From Epiperipatus broadwayi (lineage: Eukaryota > Onychophora > Udeonychophora > Euonychophora > Peripatidae): a stretch of 64,000 bases of DNA. Location: positions 6,574,001 through 6,638,000 of the forward strand of contig JAQFVV010012395.1 in assembly GCA_028023455.1 (NCBI GenBank). Reading direction: 5' to 3'. Positions 33,880 through 45,349 of the stretch are shown piece after piece. How positions within the stretch are numbered: the stretch's first letter is position 1; each line of letters begins with the position of its first letter. A program made the translations under genes and the position numbers. Below the pieces are notes generated by a model, which was not told where the DNA came from, searched no databases, and saw only the letters and a list, made by a program, of their open reading frames with translations.

Positions 33880-36250
33880 AGACATAATTGGACAGACATC
33901 CTTCAAAAAGGGACAGACATCCTTCTTTTTGACTACCATTAATGTGCTATTTTATGGGATTGAACATTTGAAGATGATCCCCCATTTTTTTCAATCTGTT
34001 CAACTTTTTTTCCAACTTCTGCCTGGTAATGGATAAAATTTTATCTGATAAGACTTGTCACATGTTACATATACGTGATGGATATAATCCTGAATTACTC
34101 CAGGCCTATTTGAAAAAAACATCATATCTATGTAGTATTGTTTCCTGATGGCAACTTGGATAGCTTCAATTTCTCTTGAATCTCTTGATAATCAGAGCTG
34201 TCACATAAGAAACTAATTTCATGGAGATTGGTGCAATTGAGAATACAAAAGTAATGACATACCTCTCACAGATCACATGATAGTTCTCGTAATTTTGTGC
34301 CTAAAGTTCAATCCTAGAATGACCTCATGTATAAGCTCATCTACAATCAAGAAACATGGTGGAAATTTTTTTTGGTTTATTTGGATTTCAACCCATACTT
34401 GTTTTGATTTCAACCTAGCTTCTCTATTATGGTGAAGGTTACCTAGTTAGTCATCAATAGCAATGTCTTTATCACTAGATTAAGAGTGATAAAATGATCA
34501 AACAATTCATGAAATATCACTGATATATGGTTCCCCGACCCCAACAATGCTTCTATTAGTCTTTTCTCATTTTAATTTTAGAACAGCTTCGTACAGTAAG
34601 ATATGAAACTTTATCAAACAAGTTACATATTAAATTGGCTATCAACTTTTTCAAACTGTCTCCATAGTCTGCATTCCTCTTTTCCAACATAGGCTCCCAT
34701 AATGAAAAACATCTTAGCAAGATCTCTACTATTTCCAGGACCTTGTTTTTCAGTCTACTTGCTTGTCTTCACCTGAGTAAGGCTGAGATGGAGTGTTGAT
34801 AAGTTTTTGTTTAGGCTGTCCATACTGCTAATTCTTAGAATTATTCCTATTTTCTCCAAAACATTATTATTATTCTTTCTGTTCCAAATTTTTTTGTGTG
34901 TATTGCATCTATTATTTCTTCAATAACTTTACTAGTTATATTAATCATGCATTTTGCTCATTGTTGCCTTTGATTTTGAAAGTCGGAATCAAACTCCCTT
35001 CTTCGTAATCTTTCTTTCATTTATTGATTCATATATAAGGAATTTAGCAATTCTGCTATCTGCACAATAGTTCTGTTTGTACTCACAACAATCTGGGCTA
35101 CCTTATATAGCAGGTTACACCTAATAATTCTTATTCGCCATCTGACAAAGTACAGGCCATTCAATCTTTCGGTCAAAATGTTGAAAAAAATAAGTATAAG
35201 TCTCTCCTGTATGTAATCTGTATTTCTATTGTAATTCTTGATACTGCATTTCATTCTGATGCTCTTCAATCCACTAGTCACATAACATGGCATCTTTATA
35301 TTCTTGAAATTTGTATGATAGTAATTTCCACCAGTGATATGCTGATCCTTGGAGGTGAGCATGTGCCACTTTGTGATGCTTCTACATTCTGTTTAATAAA
35401 AAATACTTTTCTAAACTGCCAAGGTGTTCCATAACAATTTCCTCTGCATCACCCTTAAAATGACTAATCAATTGACATCTCCCTGGTAATAACCATGTTC
35501 TCAGAAACTTGCTTTTACCTTACAACCCAATATAATAATTTCCATTAACCCTGCTTTAAAAATCTTTAATTTCATCATTGAGTAATATATCTTCATACGA
35601 TCCTTTTATATACTTCTCTTAATTATTTTTTACTTGCCCAATATCTTAACTCTTTTTGAGTTGCTTTCATAATTTGAATGATATTGCTCAATTTTTTATT
35701 TCTCAGCTCCAATTTTTGGTACTTAATGCTGTACTTGTTCTATAATATCTTTTATCCTTTCTTCCTACTCTTGTAAATTCCAATTATCCATATTTTCCAT
35801 TATTTGACCTATTCTTTCAGCTTCCTCTTCTACTGTAACTTACATATGATGTATAGCAGTTTCTATTTTGTTGGCCTGTTCTTTATCCTCCTCATTTGAT
35901 TGTCTTCTTTGTTTTCTTCTATTTTCTTAGCAACATTTATCACATCTAGGCTGACTTGAGTGCTGATCATTTCTTTGATCATATTTTTCCTTTATTTTTG
36001 CCTTTGTCAGCATGTAAGTTTGTATTCAATTACTTTTAATCTTACACACATAAAAAAATGTAAATTTGTAAAAATAACATTTAATAAAATAAGCCTCATA
36101 TCACTTCCTCTTCCATGCAGTCTTCACTGTTACATATTACTTCTGATTTGCCTTTTCTTTGAATCTGTCTATCCTAACTACTGTCTTACCTGTCAAGTTT
36201 AATTTATTACTTTTACTTTAATCCCCATTTCTATCCTATTAGTGCATATG
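33880..36250 (-). pseudogene. Gypsy-type retrotransposon fossil: gag, protease, start of RT
   Basis: The minus strand reads in order gag, protease, RT. Around 35440-35310 gag gives DAEEIVMEHLGSLEKYF and a HAHLQGSAYHWWK block, the A..L.G.A..WW signature of Gypsy capsids. Around 34560-34500 protease gives LIEALLGSGNHISVI, close to the LLDSGA..S.I active-site box but with the catalytic Asp position reading Gly. Around 34040-33920 the RT N-terminus gives YPLPGRSWKK and VVKKKD. Numerous stops show it is dead. It breaks off at about 33890 before the RT catalytic domain, within a local 23-base tandem repeat (GGACAGACATCCTTC twice). No LTR was identified. Confidence 0.7.
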
Positions 36251-36254
36251 TGAT

Positions 36255-38790
36255 CAATTTCTCATTCACTTTTTTTCATTTGTACATGCTTAAAATAAAG
36301 TTCATATATCAAGCCATATAATCAACTCTTTTTCTAGAGATCTGAATGAAATTTAACATCTTGCAATCCTGGGATAGATAAAGAATCCAAACACTGGACA
36401 ATAAATACAAAATGTAGCATGAACAAACCAGGAGCTATCTTCATTTAAATACTATAAGCTATCTAAAGCCCTAAACACAAAATACTAATAAAAATCTTTG
36501 AAAATCTGAAGTCTTGCTCAAGGGAATTTCTGAGATCTATGAATCATTGAGAATCTCCTGGAAGTTAAGCCTTATTTTTTTTTAACTTCTAGAGGCTGGT
36601 AAATATGAAAACTTGAAAATTATACCTAGTTCCTCTGTGAGACTTAGAAGCTACTAAATATAGTGACATGAAATTGGGTTCACACAGTAACCGAGATAAA
36701 ATCACTCCATAGGATTGCATGACAACATTGGATTCTCAATCCAATAACAAACTTCTCCATCCATCACCTGTACTGAAAGTACATATATACACCAATCAAA
36801 AGCTTAATTCATCTCAAAAAATCATTTTTTTTTCTTTTCTTTTAATATGAACTCTTTTTTTATTTGTACATTATCATCACTAGAGTATTTTTTTTTCTTT
36901 TACAATTTTTCCTATAAATACAGGCTTTTGTTTTTCAGGTATAAAATTATAGTTGAGCTCTAAGTAATGTATACAATTGACCAACTGTATATAGCCATTA
37001 GCAGGCCATAACTGGGTCACCATTTATAGAAATACAGAATGGGGGAGGGATATTATGTCAATAATCATTATCAAAAAATGAGTAGTGAACAGAGAAAACA
37101 TCAATGTTTTACTGAATATAAACAATGACAAAAAAATCAGCATCAGAATCCACTTTAATTAACATCTAGATTACAAATATAGATCTCTTATTAAGGCAAA
37201 TTATCTGACATATATAAACCAATTATTAAACAATCAGTCAAACATATCTTTTATATGAATGGCTTGGTAATTTTGTTTCCATCCAAGAAAATTATTTCTC
37301 AACTTTATTCCATCCTGGGAAATTATTCTCTCAATTTCTCTTCAATTTTCTATGACATATACTTACAGAAAACCAAATTCATTAAATTTTCAATGATTTT
37401 CTCGTAGTTTTCTGGGCTTTCCTATCCATCTTCAATTCCAGACAATGATAGAAAATTATGGTTATGCCTCACGAAAATATAAATTTATTTTCCTTTACAA
37501 AAAAAAAAAAAAAAGTCTTCTCCATTATCATGTTAATATTTACCAATATTATTTATTATGCATCTACTAGTCAATTTATTAAATCTCTTTCAAAAAAAAA
37601 GTTACTTTGTTGCAAAACAAAGTAATATACAGCAAAAAGCAATTACTTTAATCGTAAGAAATATGCAAAAGTATATTAAATTCTGAGATTTGTCATTGCA
37701 TTACATCTCTACTTTTAATGATCAAAAAACAATTTATTGATAAAAACTTATCTCCTAAATTGGAATCATACTTTCTAGTAATGCCAACAAATGCATTACT
37801 TCATTTCATTATTTTCTATCAGGAACAATTTCATTAAAAAATTGTTCATCCTCATATCCACTCATACCTAGCCCTTGAGCATCTTTTTTCTGCCTAAGAT
37901 TAAGCATTGTTAAGCCCATAATAGCACTAACACAGACCCCAAACAAGTTCCTCAATATTTTCTCTGTGACTAACAACTTTATTATTTCAGTATTAGTACT
38001 TGAAGTCCAAATACTTGGTTTTCCTGATTAATATATAAACTTCAACACTTTACCTACTGAAGCTTTATTGATGAAATAAAATTTATAAATATTCATGCAC
38101 TCTGTTTATTATGTAGCGGATTAGAAAGGGAGCATTTTTTGTTTGAAATGTCCTTCCTTAGTAACATATTACCACACACATTTTTTTATCCTTAATGGTT
38201 ACAGTAAAAGTATTCAAAGAGAAATTTTTGAACATAAGAATTACAGCATTCACCTTTTTCACTCTTTGGTAGAATCCCTCTTTCTTAACAAACTAACAAC
38301 AATCAAAATGCACGATGAAGCTCCTGTGCCTGCTATTTTTATGGCCACTTGGAAATTGGCCTCTTTATCAACACCAACTATGAAAATCAGATATTTTCTT
38401 GTGATTTATTTACATATATATATATATATCATTAAAAGCCAGTCAACACTTAAACAATCCCAATATCAATAACAATTGATCTAAATGTTGATTGGCTTTT
38501 TATAATTACTTAGAAACCCATTTAGCCTTAAACATTATTACACTTAATATATAAATGGGTATGAATTTTAGGGCATATGTAGAAATAGTTTTATATAAAG
38601 AAATTTATTAATCCTTAATAATTATTAAATATATATGTAAAGAAAAAGTTGTGTTAACTATTTTTTTGATATTAGTTTTTGTTTTGTTTTGCTTGTATTT
38701 TAATACTTATGAATCAATTATTATATGTATCATTTAATTGTTTGAATTACATTTATTGTCTAATTATAACAATAAATTTTATTTAAAAAT
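36255..38790. other. Intronic stretch, one unidentified conserved-looking frame
   Basis: Most is plain AT-rich intron. Around 38270-38400 a plus-strand frame includes KMHDEAPVPAIFMATWKLAS, and the reverse strand reads IVGVDKEANFQVAIKIAGTG. The higher GC and open frames on both strands suggest a fragment of something once coding, but I do not recognise it. Confidence 0.3.
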
Positions 38791-38796
38791 TTTTTA

Positions 38797-39195
38797 AATG
38801 ATTCATTTACAAAAACTGAATTATATAAAATTCTATAAAATGATACGAAAAAGAGTAAATAATAATTATAAGGAAATATAACTATAAAATCGTAAGGAAA
38901 GCTATAAAAAAGAATAAAAAAATATTAAAATGTAAAACAACTTAAGTTATTCCATGTTATTTCAGTAATAAATGAAAAATTGGACTATTAACAAAAAATA
39001 AAATAAAATGACTCATTTACAAAATTGAATACATAATAAAATTCTATAAAATATGAAAAAGAGTTAATAATAATTATAAGAAAATATTACTGTGAAATAG
39101 TAAAAGAAGTTATAAAAAGAATAAAAAGGTATAGATATTCTAAAAAAAATGTTCCAATAATAAATGGAAATTTAGATTATTAACAAAAAAAAAAA
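38797..39195 (+). repeat. Tandem duplication of about 205 bp, LINE-linker-like
   Basis: TGATTCATTTACAAAA, AAAATTCTATAAAAT, AAAAAGAGT and TAATAATTATAAG recur in order, starting near 38797 and near 39007, each ending with a GGACTATTAACAAAAAA-like phrase. The translation is basic and lysine-rich, like the linker between endonuclease and RT of RTE elements. It leads into the RT remnant that follows. Confidence 0.55.
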
Positions 39196-39239
39196 AGGAA
39201 GGAAGGTGACATTTTGAAGTATATGGGAAAATTCTATAA

Positions 39240-39720
39240 GAAACTAATATAGCAATGAAGAATAAGGAAAAAAAAATAGCTCTCATAGTTGTAACAATAA
39301 CTTTTTTGAAATTCCAAATATTTTAAATGAATAAATGAAGCAAGCTTTTTTTAATTGATAAAAAGTAGAAAAGTAGCTGAAAATGTATTGAATTATAGAT
39401 ATTTTAAAAGCATATAAAAAAATTGAGGAATTATAGACAAAACTAATTGTCAAATAATGAAGATATTTCAGATGATTGAAAAAATGCAATGATGATATTT
39501 AAGAAAACGTTAAATGATTTTAGACATTACATGCGTGTTAGTCATATGCCTAATCTTTACTTAGATCACTACAATTCATTTATAGAAAACTTAAGACTGA
39601 AATCAATTGAAACAACTAGTTAAATTTAAAATTGATTCTAACATAATAGATCAAATCAAAAAATTAAAAATAGTTATAGAAAGGACCAAAAATAATTATT
39701 TTAAAAGGAGTTTACGTTTC
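39240..39720 (+). pseudogene. RTE-type LINE RT remnant
   Basis: Plus-strand codons give DILKAYKKIEEL near 39400, DDxKNAMMIFKK near 39470-39505, and FIENLRLKSIE with NSYRKDQK downstream. These parallel the LINE at 12040-12390 (IDGLKK, DDWKNAVIL, then ERINDH). Stops are frequent. It ends against the homopolymer block at 39755. Confidence 0.5.
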
Positions 39721-39754
39721 ATTCAACCAAAGTGGTCAAACATCATTTAGTGAA

Positions 39755-39947
39755 TTATATATATATTATTATTTTATTTAAAAATTTTAATTAAAAAATT
39801 AATTTAAAAAAAAGAATCCCCCCTTCCCTTCCCCACCCCCCAAACCCAAATACCCAATCCACTAACTTAAAAAAAAAAATAGAGAAAATAAAATTTAAAT
39901 TTTCTATATAAATTTTTTTTCCCCCCCTCAGAAGAAAATAAAAATTT

Positions 39948-39981
<34 letters not shown>

Positions 39982-40163
39982 TTTTTTTTTTTTTTTTTTT
40001 AAAATAAAAAAAAAAAAATTTAAAAAAAAAAATTTTATAAATTATTTTTTATTAATAATTAATTTCCCCTTTTTTTTCGCCCAAAAAAAAATAAAAAATA
40101 AAAAAAAAAAAAAAATTTTTTTTTTTTTTATAATAATTATTTTTTTTTTTTTTTTTTATAAAA

Positions 40164-40194
<31 letters not shown>

Positions 40195-40275
40195 TAAATA
40201 AATCCCCCCAGAGGGTATTTATATTTTAGTACGGGGCCCTATAGGAAGAAAACCTTCTTTCCCAACGTTATATAT
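39755..40275. other. Homopolymer-rich block, probably poor consensus
   Basis: About 500 bases consist of runs of A, T and C with scarcely any other sequence, including T runs of more than 30 bases broken by single A residues and a CCCCCTTCCCTTCCCC string. The phrase TATATATATTATTATTTTAT occurs on both sides (39756 and 40271). The flanking DNA is ordinary, so an assembly or polishing artefact across a collapsed or expanded run is more likely than biology. Confidence 0.6.
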
Positions 40276-40399
40276 ATATTATTATTTTATAGAATTATGA
40301 TTTTATCCTTGAGAAATTATATTTATATAATTGAAAGATTAGGCTAATTGAATTTTTTTTTTTAACTGATTCAAAAATAAATCAATATTTTATAAGATT

Positions 40400-41400
40400 T
40401 TCAATTAGTTGTACAATTAATTATGCTCAGAATTCACTGTAACATTTTGCATACTGGCAACAATATAGATCTCATCAACAATGAAATTGCTACTTTTTTG
40501 AAATGACCATGTAACAGTTTTCAAGTTATCTTCTGATAAGCCATGTTCAAAGTTTATTAATATTTGAAAATGATTTGCAAATTTTTGTTTAAATATATTA
40601 GAGTGTGGCATTTTTAAAGATTCAGAATATCAACTGTTAATACTATCACTTTTAGTATTTTGCATAAACATACATCTCACTAATCATGATCATCTTCTGG
40701 ACTTACACATTATAGTCGTTTAAAAAATATTTTCTGTTAATTAAAATATTGCTCCAACTTTACTGTTCCTTCATTTTGAAACTTTCCAAAATAATTAAAT
40801 GCATATTATATAGTTTTTCTTTTCCTACAAATTCTTTAAGACTTTGCTCTTTTCTATCTCCATAACTAAATTTAGCCAGGGTATTTTTACTTTTCAATTG
40901 TTTTCCAATTCTAGCATTAAAATCTCTTACAATTTTAAAATGGTAATTAATCTGATCACAGCATTCTGTACATCTGTATAAAAATCCTCAGTTTTTTCAT
41001 CACAATAAGAACTTGTTAGGGTGTAAATGCAAATTATCTTGATTTGGTATCTTACATTAAGTTGAATAATTAATCTTGACATTGTGTCTGATTTATCACC
41101 AATCTTCACTATATTCTTCTTCAATCTTTTATTTATAATGAATCCTATTCCATTTGAGTTACACTGTTTATATCTTCGTAGTATATCTATTTCTCAAATA
41201 AACTGTTTCTTCTTCACTTTTTCTTCAAATTTCACAAAATTCCATAAGATCTCATGTGATACTAAAGAGCTCTTTTTCCAATTGCGTGCAATCTTCCTTC
41301 ACTCAAAAATAATCCACAACTATAAGTAGCTTACCATTTAATGGCAGCTAGATCCATAATCCGGATAAAGTTAACATTCTCTGCAGTGAGTTGTAACAAT
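40400..41400 (-). pseudogene. RTE-type LINE endonuclease remnant
   Basis: Reading down from about 41360: LNVRYQIKIICIYTLTSSYCD and EKTEDFYTDVQNAV (41070-40940) correspond to the Y.PT...  ..FY..L motif of AP-type endonucleases. DFNARIGKQLKSK (40930-40890) corresponds to GDFNA.IG, with SYGDRKEQSLKEF next. TWSFQKSSNFIVDEIYIVAS (40530-40450) corresponds to TW.S.....  IDYI. The order and spacing match the endonuclease at 10880-11100. Frames are interrupted, and the RT that should follow on the left is not visible past the homopolymer block. Confidence 0.7.
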
Positions 41401-43185
41401 TACCTTGATTGATGATTTTACATCCTCCAGAAAATAAAAATCATAATTTATATTCATCATGATTGAATCTCTCTTCATTGCATTTCATGAAAACCAATAT
41501 CTCAAAAACTATTATGCATCTAAAATGAAGACTGTGGTGTTCCATTGGTTTTAATCTTAAGGATAAAAACTATTAAAATCAATAAATTAGTTGATACTTG
41601 TTGGTCAGCAGCACATCCATATATTTATCATGTGAATAATAAATAACATGGTAATAATAATAATGTCAAGACTATATGGAGTGGACATGAGGAATGTGCT
41701 CTACTTAATTATTTTAAAGCCCCATAGACATCAAATGTCTTCTTTCAATTAATAGAAAATTCCTTTTTGTATGAGTATTTGAGGAATTTTATATTTTAGA
41801 TAATTTATATTTTTAAAAGGCTTATGTGTAATACAATTTTTATGCTTATTATAAAATTTATACATTAAAAATATTACAATAACATAATCATTATAGCCTT
41901 GAAAAAATTAGCCAATCAAAATATAGAAATCTAATTATCTATTATAGAGTAAATTTATGTTTCCATATATGGAAATCACCCAAGTTTAATATATAAATGG
42001 CACAGTGAAGATATGTAGTCCTAACAATAACATTATCAATAATATATTGAATTAAAACAAAATTTGAAAAGACTGCAAAATTTACATCAAATAACAAACA
42101 AGTATTTCGATTTTGATCTTTCATGCAGTCAAAAAAAAAAAATTATAAATCTCAAACTAAATAATTAGAAGATATGTTTATCAAAATGTCTCTGTCTTAA
42201 CTGAACAGAATTACACATGCAGATCCAAACATGATAAAAATAAAATTTTTACTAAATGTGATGAGTAGTTTACAATGCAAACTATAGCACAAAAGTCTTG
42301 TATCAACACATTATGAATTTAAAAAAAAAAGATTATGTTAGTCAGTAGCCTCTGCAGAGGTCAATAGAAAGTGGATATCTCTGTTATATACTCCCAAGAT
42401 TATTAAATCTATTAAAAACATTTATTCCAGGCAAAAAGAAACAATATGAAGAAGAAAATATATATTTCTAAATGATCTAACATACTGTATAAAATTAAAT
42501 GTTCCGGGCCAAGTGTCCTTCTGAGTATATTAAGGAAATCAGGGCAAACAAATGTCAGAATGACCTAACATAAACATTTATACAACAAAATAAAACTGCC
42601 CTCAATCATAAATCAGTTTTCTTTGACCACGAGATGGACAAGAGTCATGTATTTTGCCCTGATAATGTCACTATAATTCAAGATGAGATAGAAAGCTAAT
42701 AAAAAAAAAGCCCTATGAATTATGAATTGAAAATAGTTCTGGAATATTAATTAAATACCACAACATATATCTAAAATATACAATTTTGAGAATATGACAC
42801 TGTTGAAAGACTTATTGATTCAATATTAGGAATCTAAAAAAACACCCAAAACAGCAATTCTTAATGATATATTTATAAAATCTATACTTTCTTGCAGTTA
42901 TAATTAGTTATTTCCATTGAATATTAATCTTTCTCAATTTACATTACAAATATATATAATGAAGAATTTAAAATTTATTAAATACAATATTGAAAAATTT
43001 CCAAATTAAAAAAAAAAAAGACAACATTATATTATTTTAAAATCAAGCTACAATAATAATTAACAAAAACCTAGAGATAAATGTAGGCTGGGTGATTTCA
43101 CCTCTCTAAAACATTTTATAGCAATTCTATAGAAAACATTTTCTGGATTATGATGAGATGTATCTATCTAGCTAAATAAAAAGAA
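41401..43185. other. Intronic stretch without recognisable gene
   Basis: Plain AT-rich intron. I see no conserved frame, RNA gene or paired terminal repeats. Confidence 0.4.
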
Positions 43186-43189
43186 AAGA

Positions 43190-43970
43190 AAAAGATGATT
43201 ACTTAAGTAATTTAGATTTTGAAGATAATAGAATACTTCATAGTTTCAGAAAATATTACAAGAGCTATCAGATGAAAACTAGTAAATGGATTAAAGTTAT
43301 TCAATAGCTTCTAAAAAAAAAAAAGAAGAAAATTAAGGATTGACTGTAATGAGTTAGAAAAACATTAACTTTATAGTTTGGTTAAATTAGCAAATAACTG
43401 AAAAACATAATGAATGAAATCAATCATAAAATTAAACTTGAAAGGTGTTCTTTTAGCACATATAATATAAAAAAGTATTATAACTTTGAAAAAAAAATAT
43501 AAACATATTGCATATTTACTTATGGGCTTACAAAACAATTAATATAAGAGCAAAATTATGCATTACAAAATAAAATATGAAAAGAAATATATTTAGATTA
43601 ATAAAAGATCACAAGCACCGAACTAGTCTGGGGATATTGGATGAGTAGGCATTAGATAGATTTTATCACAAGCCTTCTCATCCATTGATTACTCTGTTTC
43701 ACAGGTCAATACTGTATGGAGAGTTTTGCTCTGTTTATTAATAAAAGATATTACAAAAAAACTACATAAGTAAAAGAACAAATATCTTTGAATTACTGGA
43801 AGAATCAGAAGCTGAAATGTAGCAGAGCTAAATACGCCTCTAAAAATAAATTACAACAGACGGATACGTGAATATTAAATTCGGTCCTAAGAAATTTTAA
43901 AAGCCATATTTAAGATGAACGAATACATTTACCGGAAGGCATGATGCTATGGGTCAGAAAATTTATATTT
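43190..43970 (+). pseudogene. RTE-type LINE C-terminal region, interrupted by a tail insertion
   Basis: Plus-strand codons before the insertion include NHKIKLERCSF and IFTYGLTKQLI (43410-43540), paralleling INRRIKLGW and LTYG.ETWT of RTE elements. After the insertion the reading continues FELLEESEAEM near 43790, where these elements have the basic domain preceding the C-terminal W-rich motif. The continuity across 43597-43749 shows that the SINE-like tail landed in an already present LINE copy. Confidence 0.6.
43597..43749 (+). mobile_element. 5'-truncated SINE-like tail with 13-bp target duplication
   Basis: The insert 43610-43736 starts CACAAGCACCGAACTAGTCT, contains GGGGATATTGGATGAGTAGG and TCCATTGATTACTCTG, and ends GGAGAGTTTTGCTCTGTTT. 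It is flanked by identical ATTAATAAAAGAT at 43597-43609 and 43737-43749. This is the single-copy, non-palindromic form of the family that makes palindromes at 11.3, 15.1 and 60.5 kb. It proves that the unit moves by target-primed retrotransposition with 13-bp duplications. Confidence 0.9.
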
Positions 43971-44840
43971 AGATCAGATTTTCATTTTATAATGCTCTTC
44001 TTATAATACTTGTGATAGTACAACAAATAAAAATAATTTGTTTTCTTTTGTTACTAATAAATAATATATATTCAGCAAACCATGCAACTATGAAGCGATA
44101 AATACAGATATCTAGTTTTTGTTCCTCAACTATTAGATATGTCCTTACTCTACAGTAGTCTAATTAGTTGTTTTTTAAATCTTTATATTAAATATATGTA
44201 ATTTTTTTTTAAATTACCATCATTTCATTCTAGACATTACTCTTCAAGTAATTACAAGTACCTTCTTATAAATATCCTCTATACTAAATGAAACTTTCCA
44301 TAAACATATACACTCAACAACCTTTCTTTTCAAGAGTTAGACCTTTTTTGATTTACGTTTATTCATGCTTTACAGTTAACTCATGTAAAAAAAGATTTTC
44401 GCAACTCTTGTATCTTGAAGAATTTGTACAATTCATCTCTCTTCTTAATTTTTTTTAATAAAAACATATTTTCAGAAAATCTCAGTATTTGATCGAATTA
44501 TCAAAAATTACAGGAAAAAACCTACGCATTTATTAAACTCCTTTATAAATTTAATTAAATTTCCATAGAAAAAATTATTTTAGTTTCAGGAAATAAGTAC
44601 AGTATCCTATCAATTCAAACTATAGGAAATGAAAGGCGTGAAAGATAATCAACTTTAAAATTTTATTTTGAAATAAAAAAAGCTAAAAAAGGAAATGAGA
44701 TTTTGAAAACACTCCATGAATCAAATGGTCAATAGACTATTTTCTAAGATGTCGTTTAATTAAATAATAAATGTTAAAATGAAATAATCCCGTGAGATTC
44801 AAATAAATATAAAATTAATTAACACGATTCAAAACTGTCT
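43971..44840. other. Intron 1 start region, no gene recognised
   Basis: AT-rich sequence directly downstream of exon 1 on the gene's strand. No recognisable element or conserved site. Confidence 0.4.
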
Positions 44841-44846
44841 ACTCAC

Positions 44847-44914
44847 AGCGTACTTTGCACACCACCAGTATTGGCTTGACTTAGTACGTGAGTTAATGCT
44901 TTAGGTTTAAGCAT
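44847..44914 (-). CDS. LAMTOR2: LAMTOR2 coding exon 1 (start codon to first donor)
   Basis: This exon encodes the first 22 residues and two bases of the next codon of LAMTOR2 (p14), a roadblock-fold subunit of the Ragulator complex. Ragulator anchors Rag GTPases and MEK1 scaffolding to late endosomes and lysosomes for mTORC1 signalling. On the minus strand the start ATG lies at 44914-44912. The peptide opens MLKPKALTHVLSQANTGG and continues VQST, matching the conserved animal N-terminus almost residue for residue. The exon ends in CT followed by a GTGAGT donor (44846-44841). The split leucine codon is completed by the G that opens exon 2, giving the expected STLLLN run. No in-frame upstream ATG competes. 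The 5' UTR and promoter must lie just above 44915, but I see no clear TATA box there. The coding frame is intact, so this looks like a functional gene. Confidence 0.95.
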
Positions 44915-45265
44915 GATGTAAAATATTCAAAGAACTTTAAAATTAACAGTACCGCAGATGCGATTAGAATAAAATCTAATTCCTTGACTGCATCATTAAG
45001 TACTTCAGTTACGTAATTTCAAAATAAAAAATTAAAGTTAAGCCATTAGAACTATAATCACCTTAATAACTGGTATAGATTATAATTTAATTATTTACAA
45101 AAAAAAAAAGTATTTATTTTATTTTTTTTAGCGAAAATCATTAACGAGGAATCATGCTGCAAAAGTTGGGTTATGTTACTGAAAGTAGTTGCATTATTTT
45201 ATGATGTAATTCTGGATAAGAAAAGCAAAAATAAATTAGATAAGTTATAAGCATTGTTATGCTGC
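44915..45265 (-). promoter_or_regulatory. LAMTOR2: Presumed LAMTOR2 5' UTR and promoter region
   Basis: This region lies immediately upstream of the LAMTOR2 start codon. A palindromic TTACGTAA at about 45011-45018 could be a CRE/bZIP-like site. No TATA box or CpG cluster is apparent, in keeping with many housekeeping promoters. The call rests on position only. Confidence 0.35.
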
Positions 45266-45269
45266 CGCT

Positions 45270-45345
45270 AACGATGATCAATTGATAGCGTCGTGGTTAT
45301 AATATCCTATTGTTTAGGTGGCCTAATCTAAGGTTCAAAGTATTC
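45270..45345 (+). repeat. tRNA-like SINE fragment
   Basis: GATAGCGTCGTGGTTATAAT resembles a tRNA D-arm/A-box, and TCTAAGGTTCAAAGTATTCC resembles a T-arm/B-box, with correct spacing of about 40 bases. The ends are not definable. Confidence 0.4.
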
Positions 45346-45349
45346 CGAA

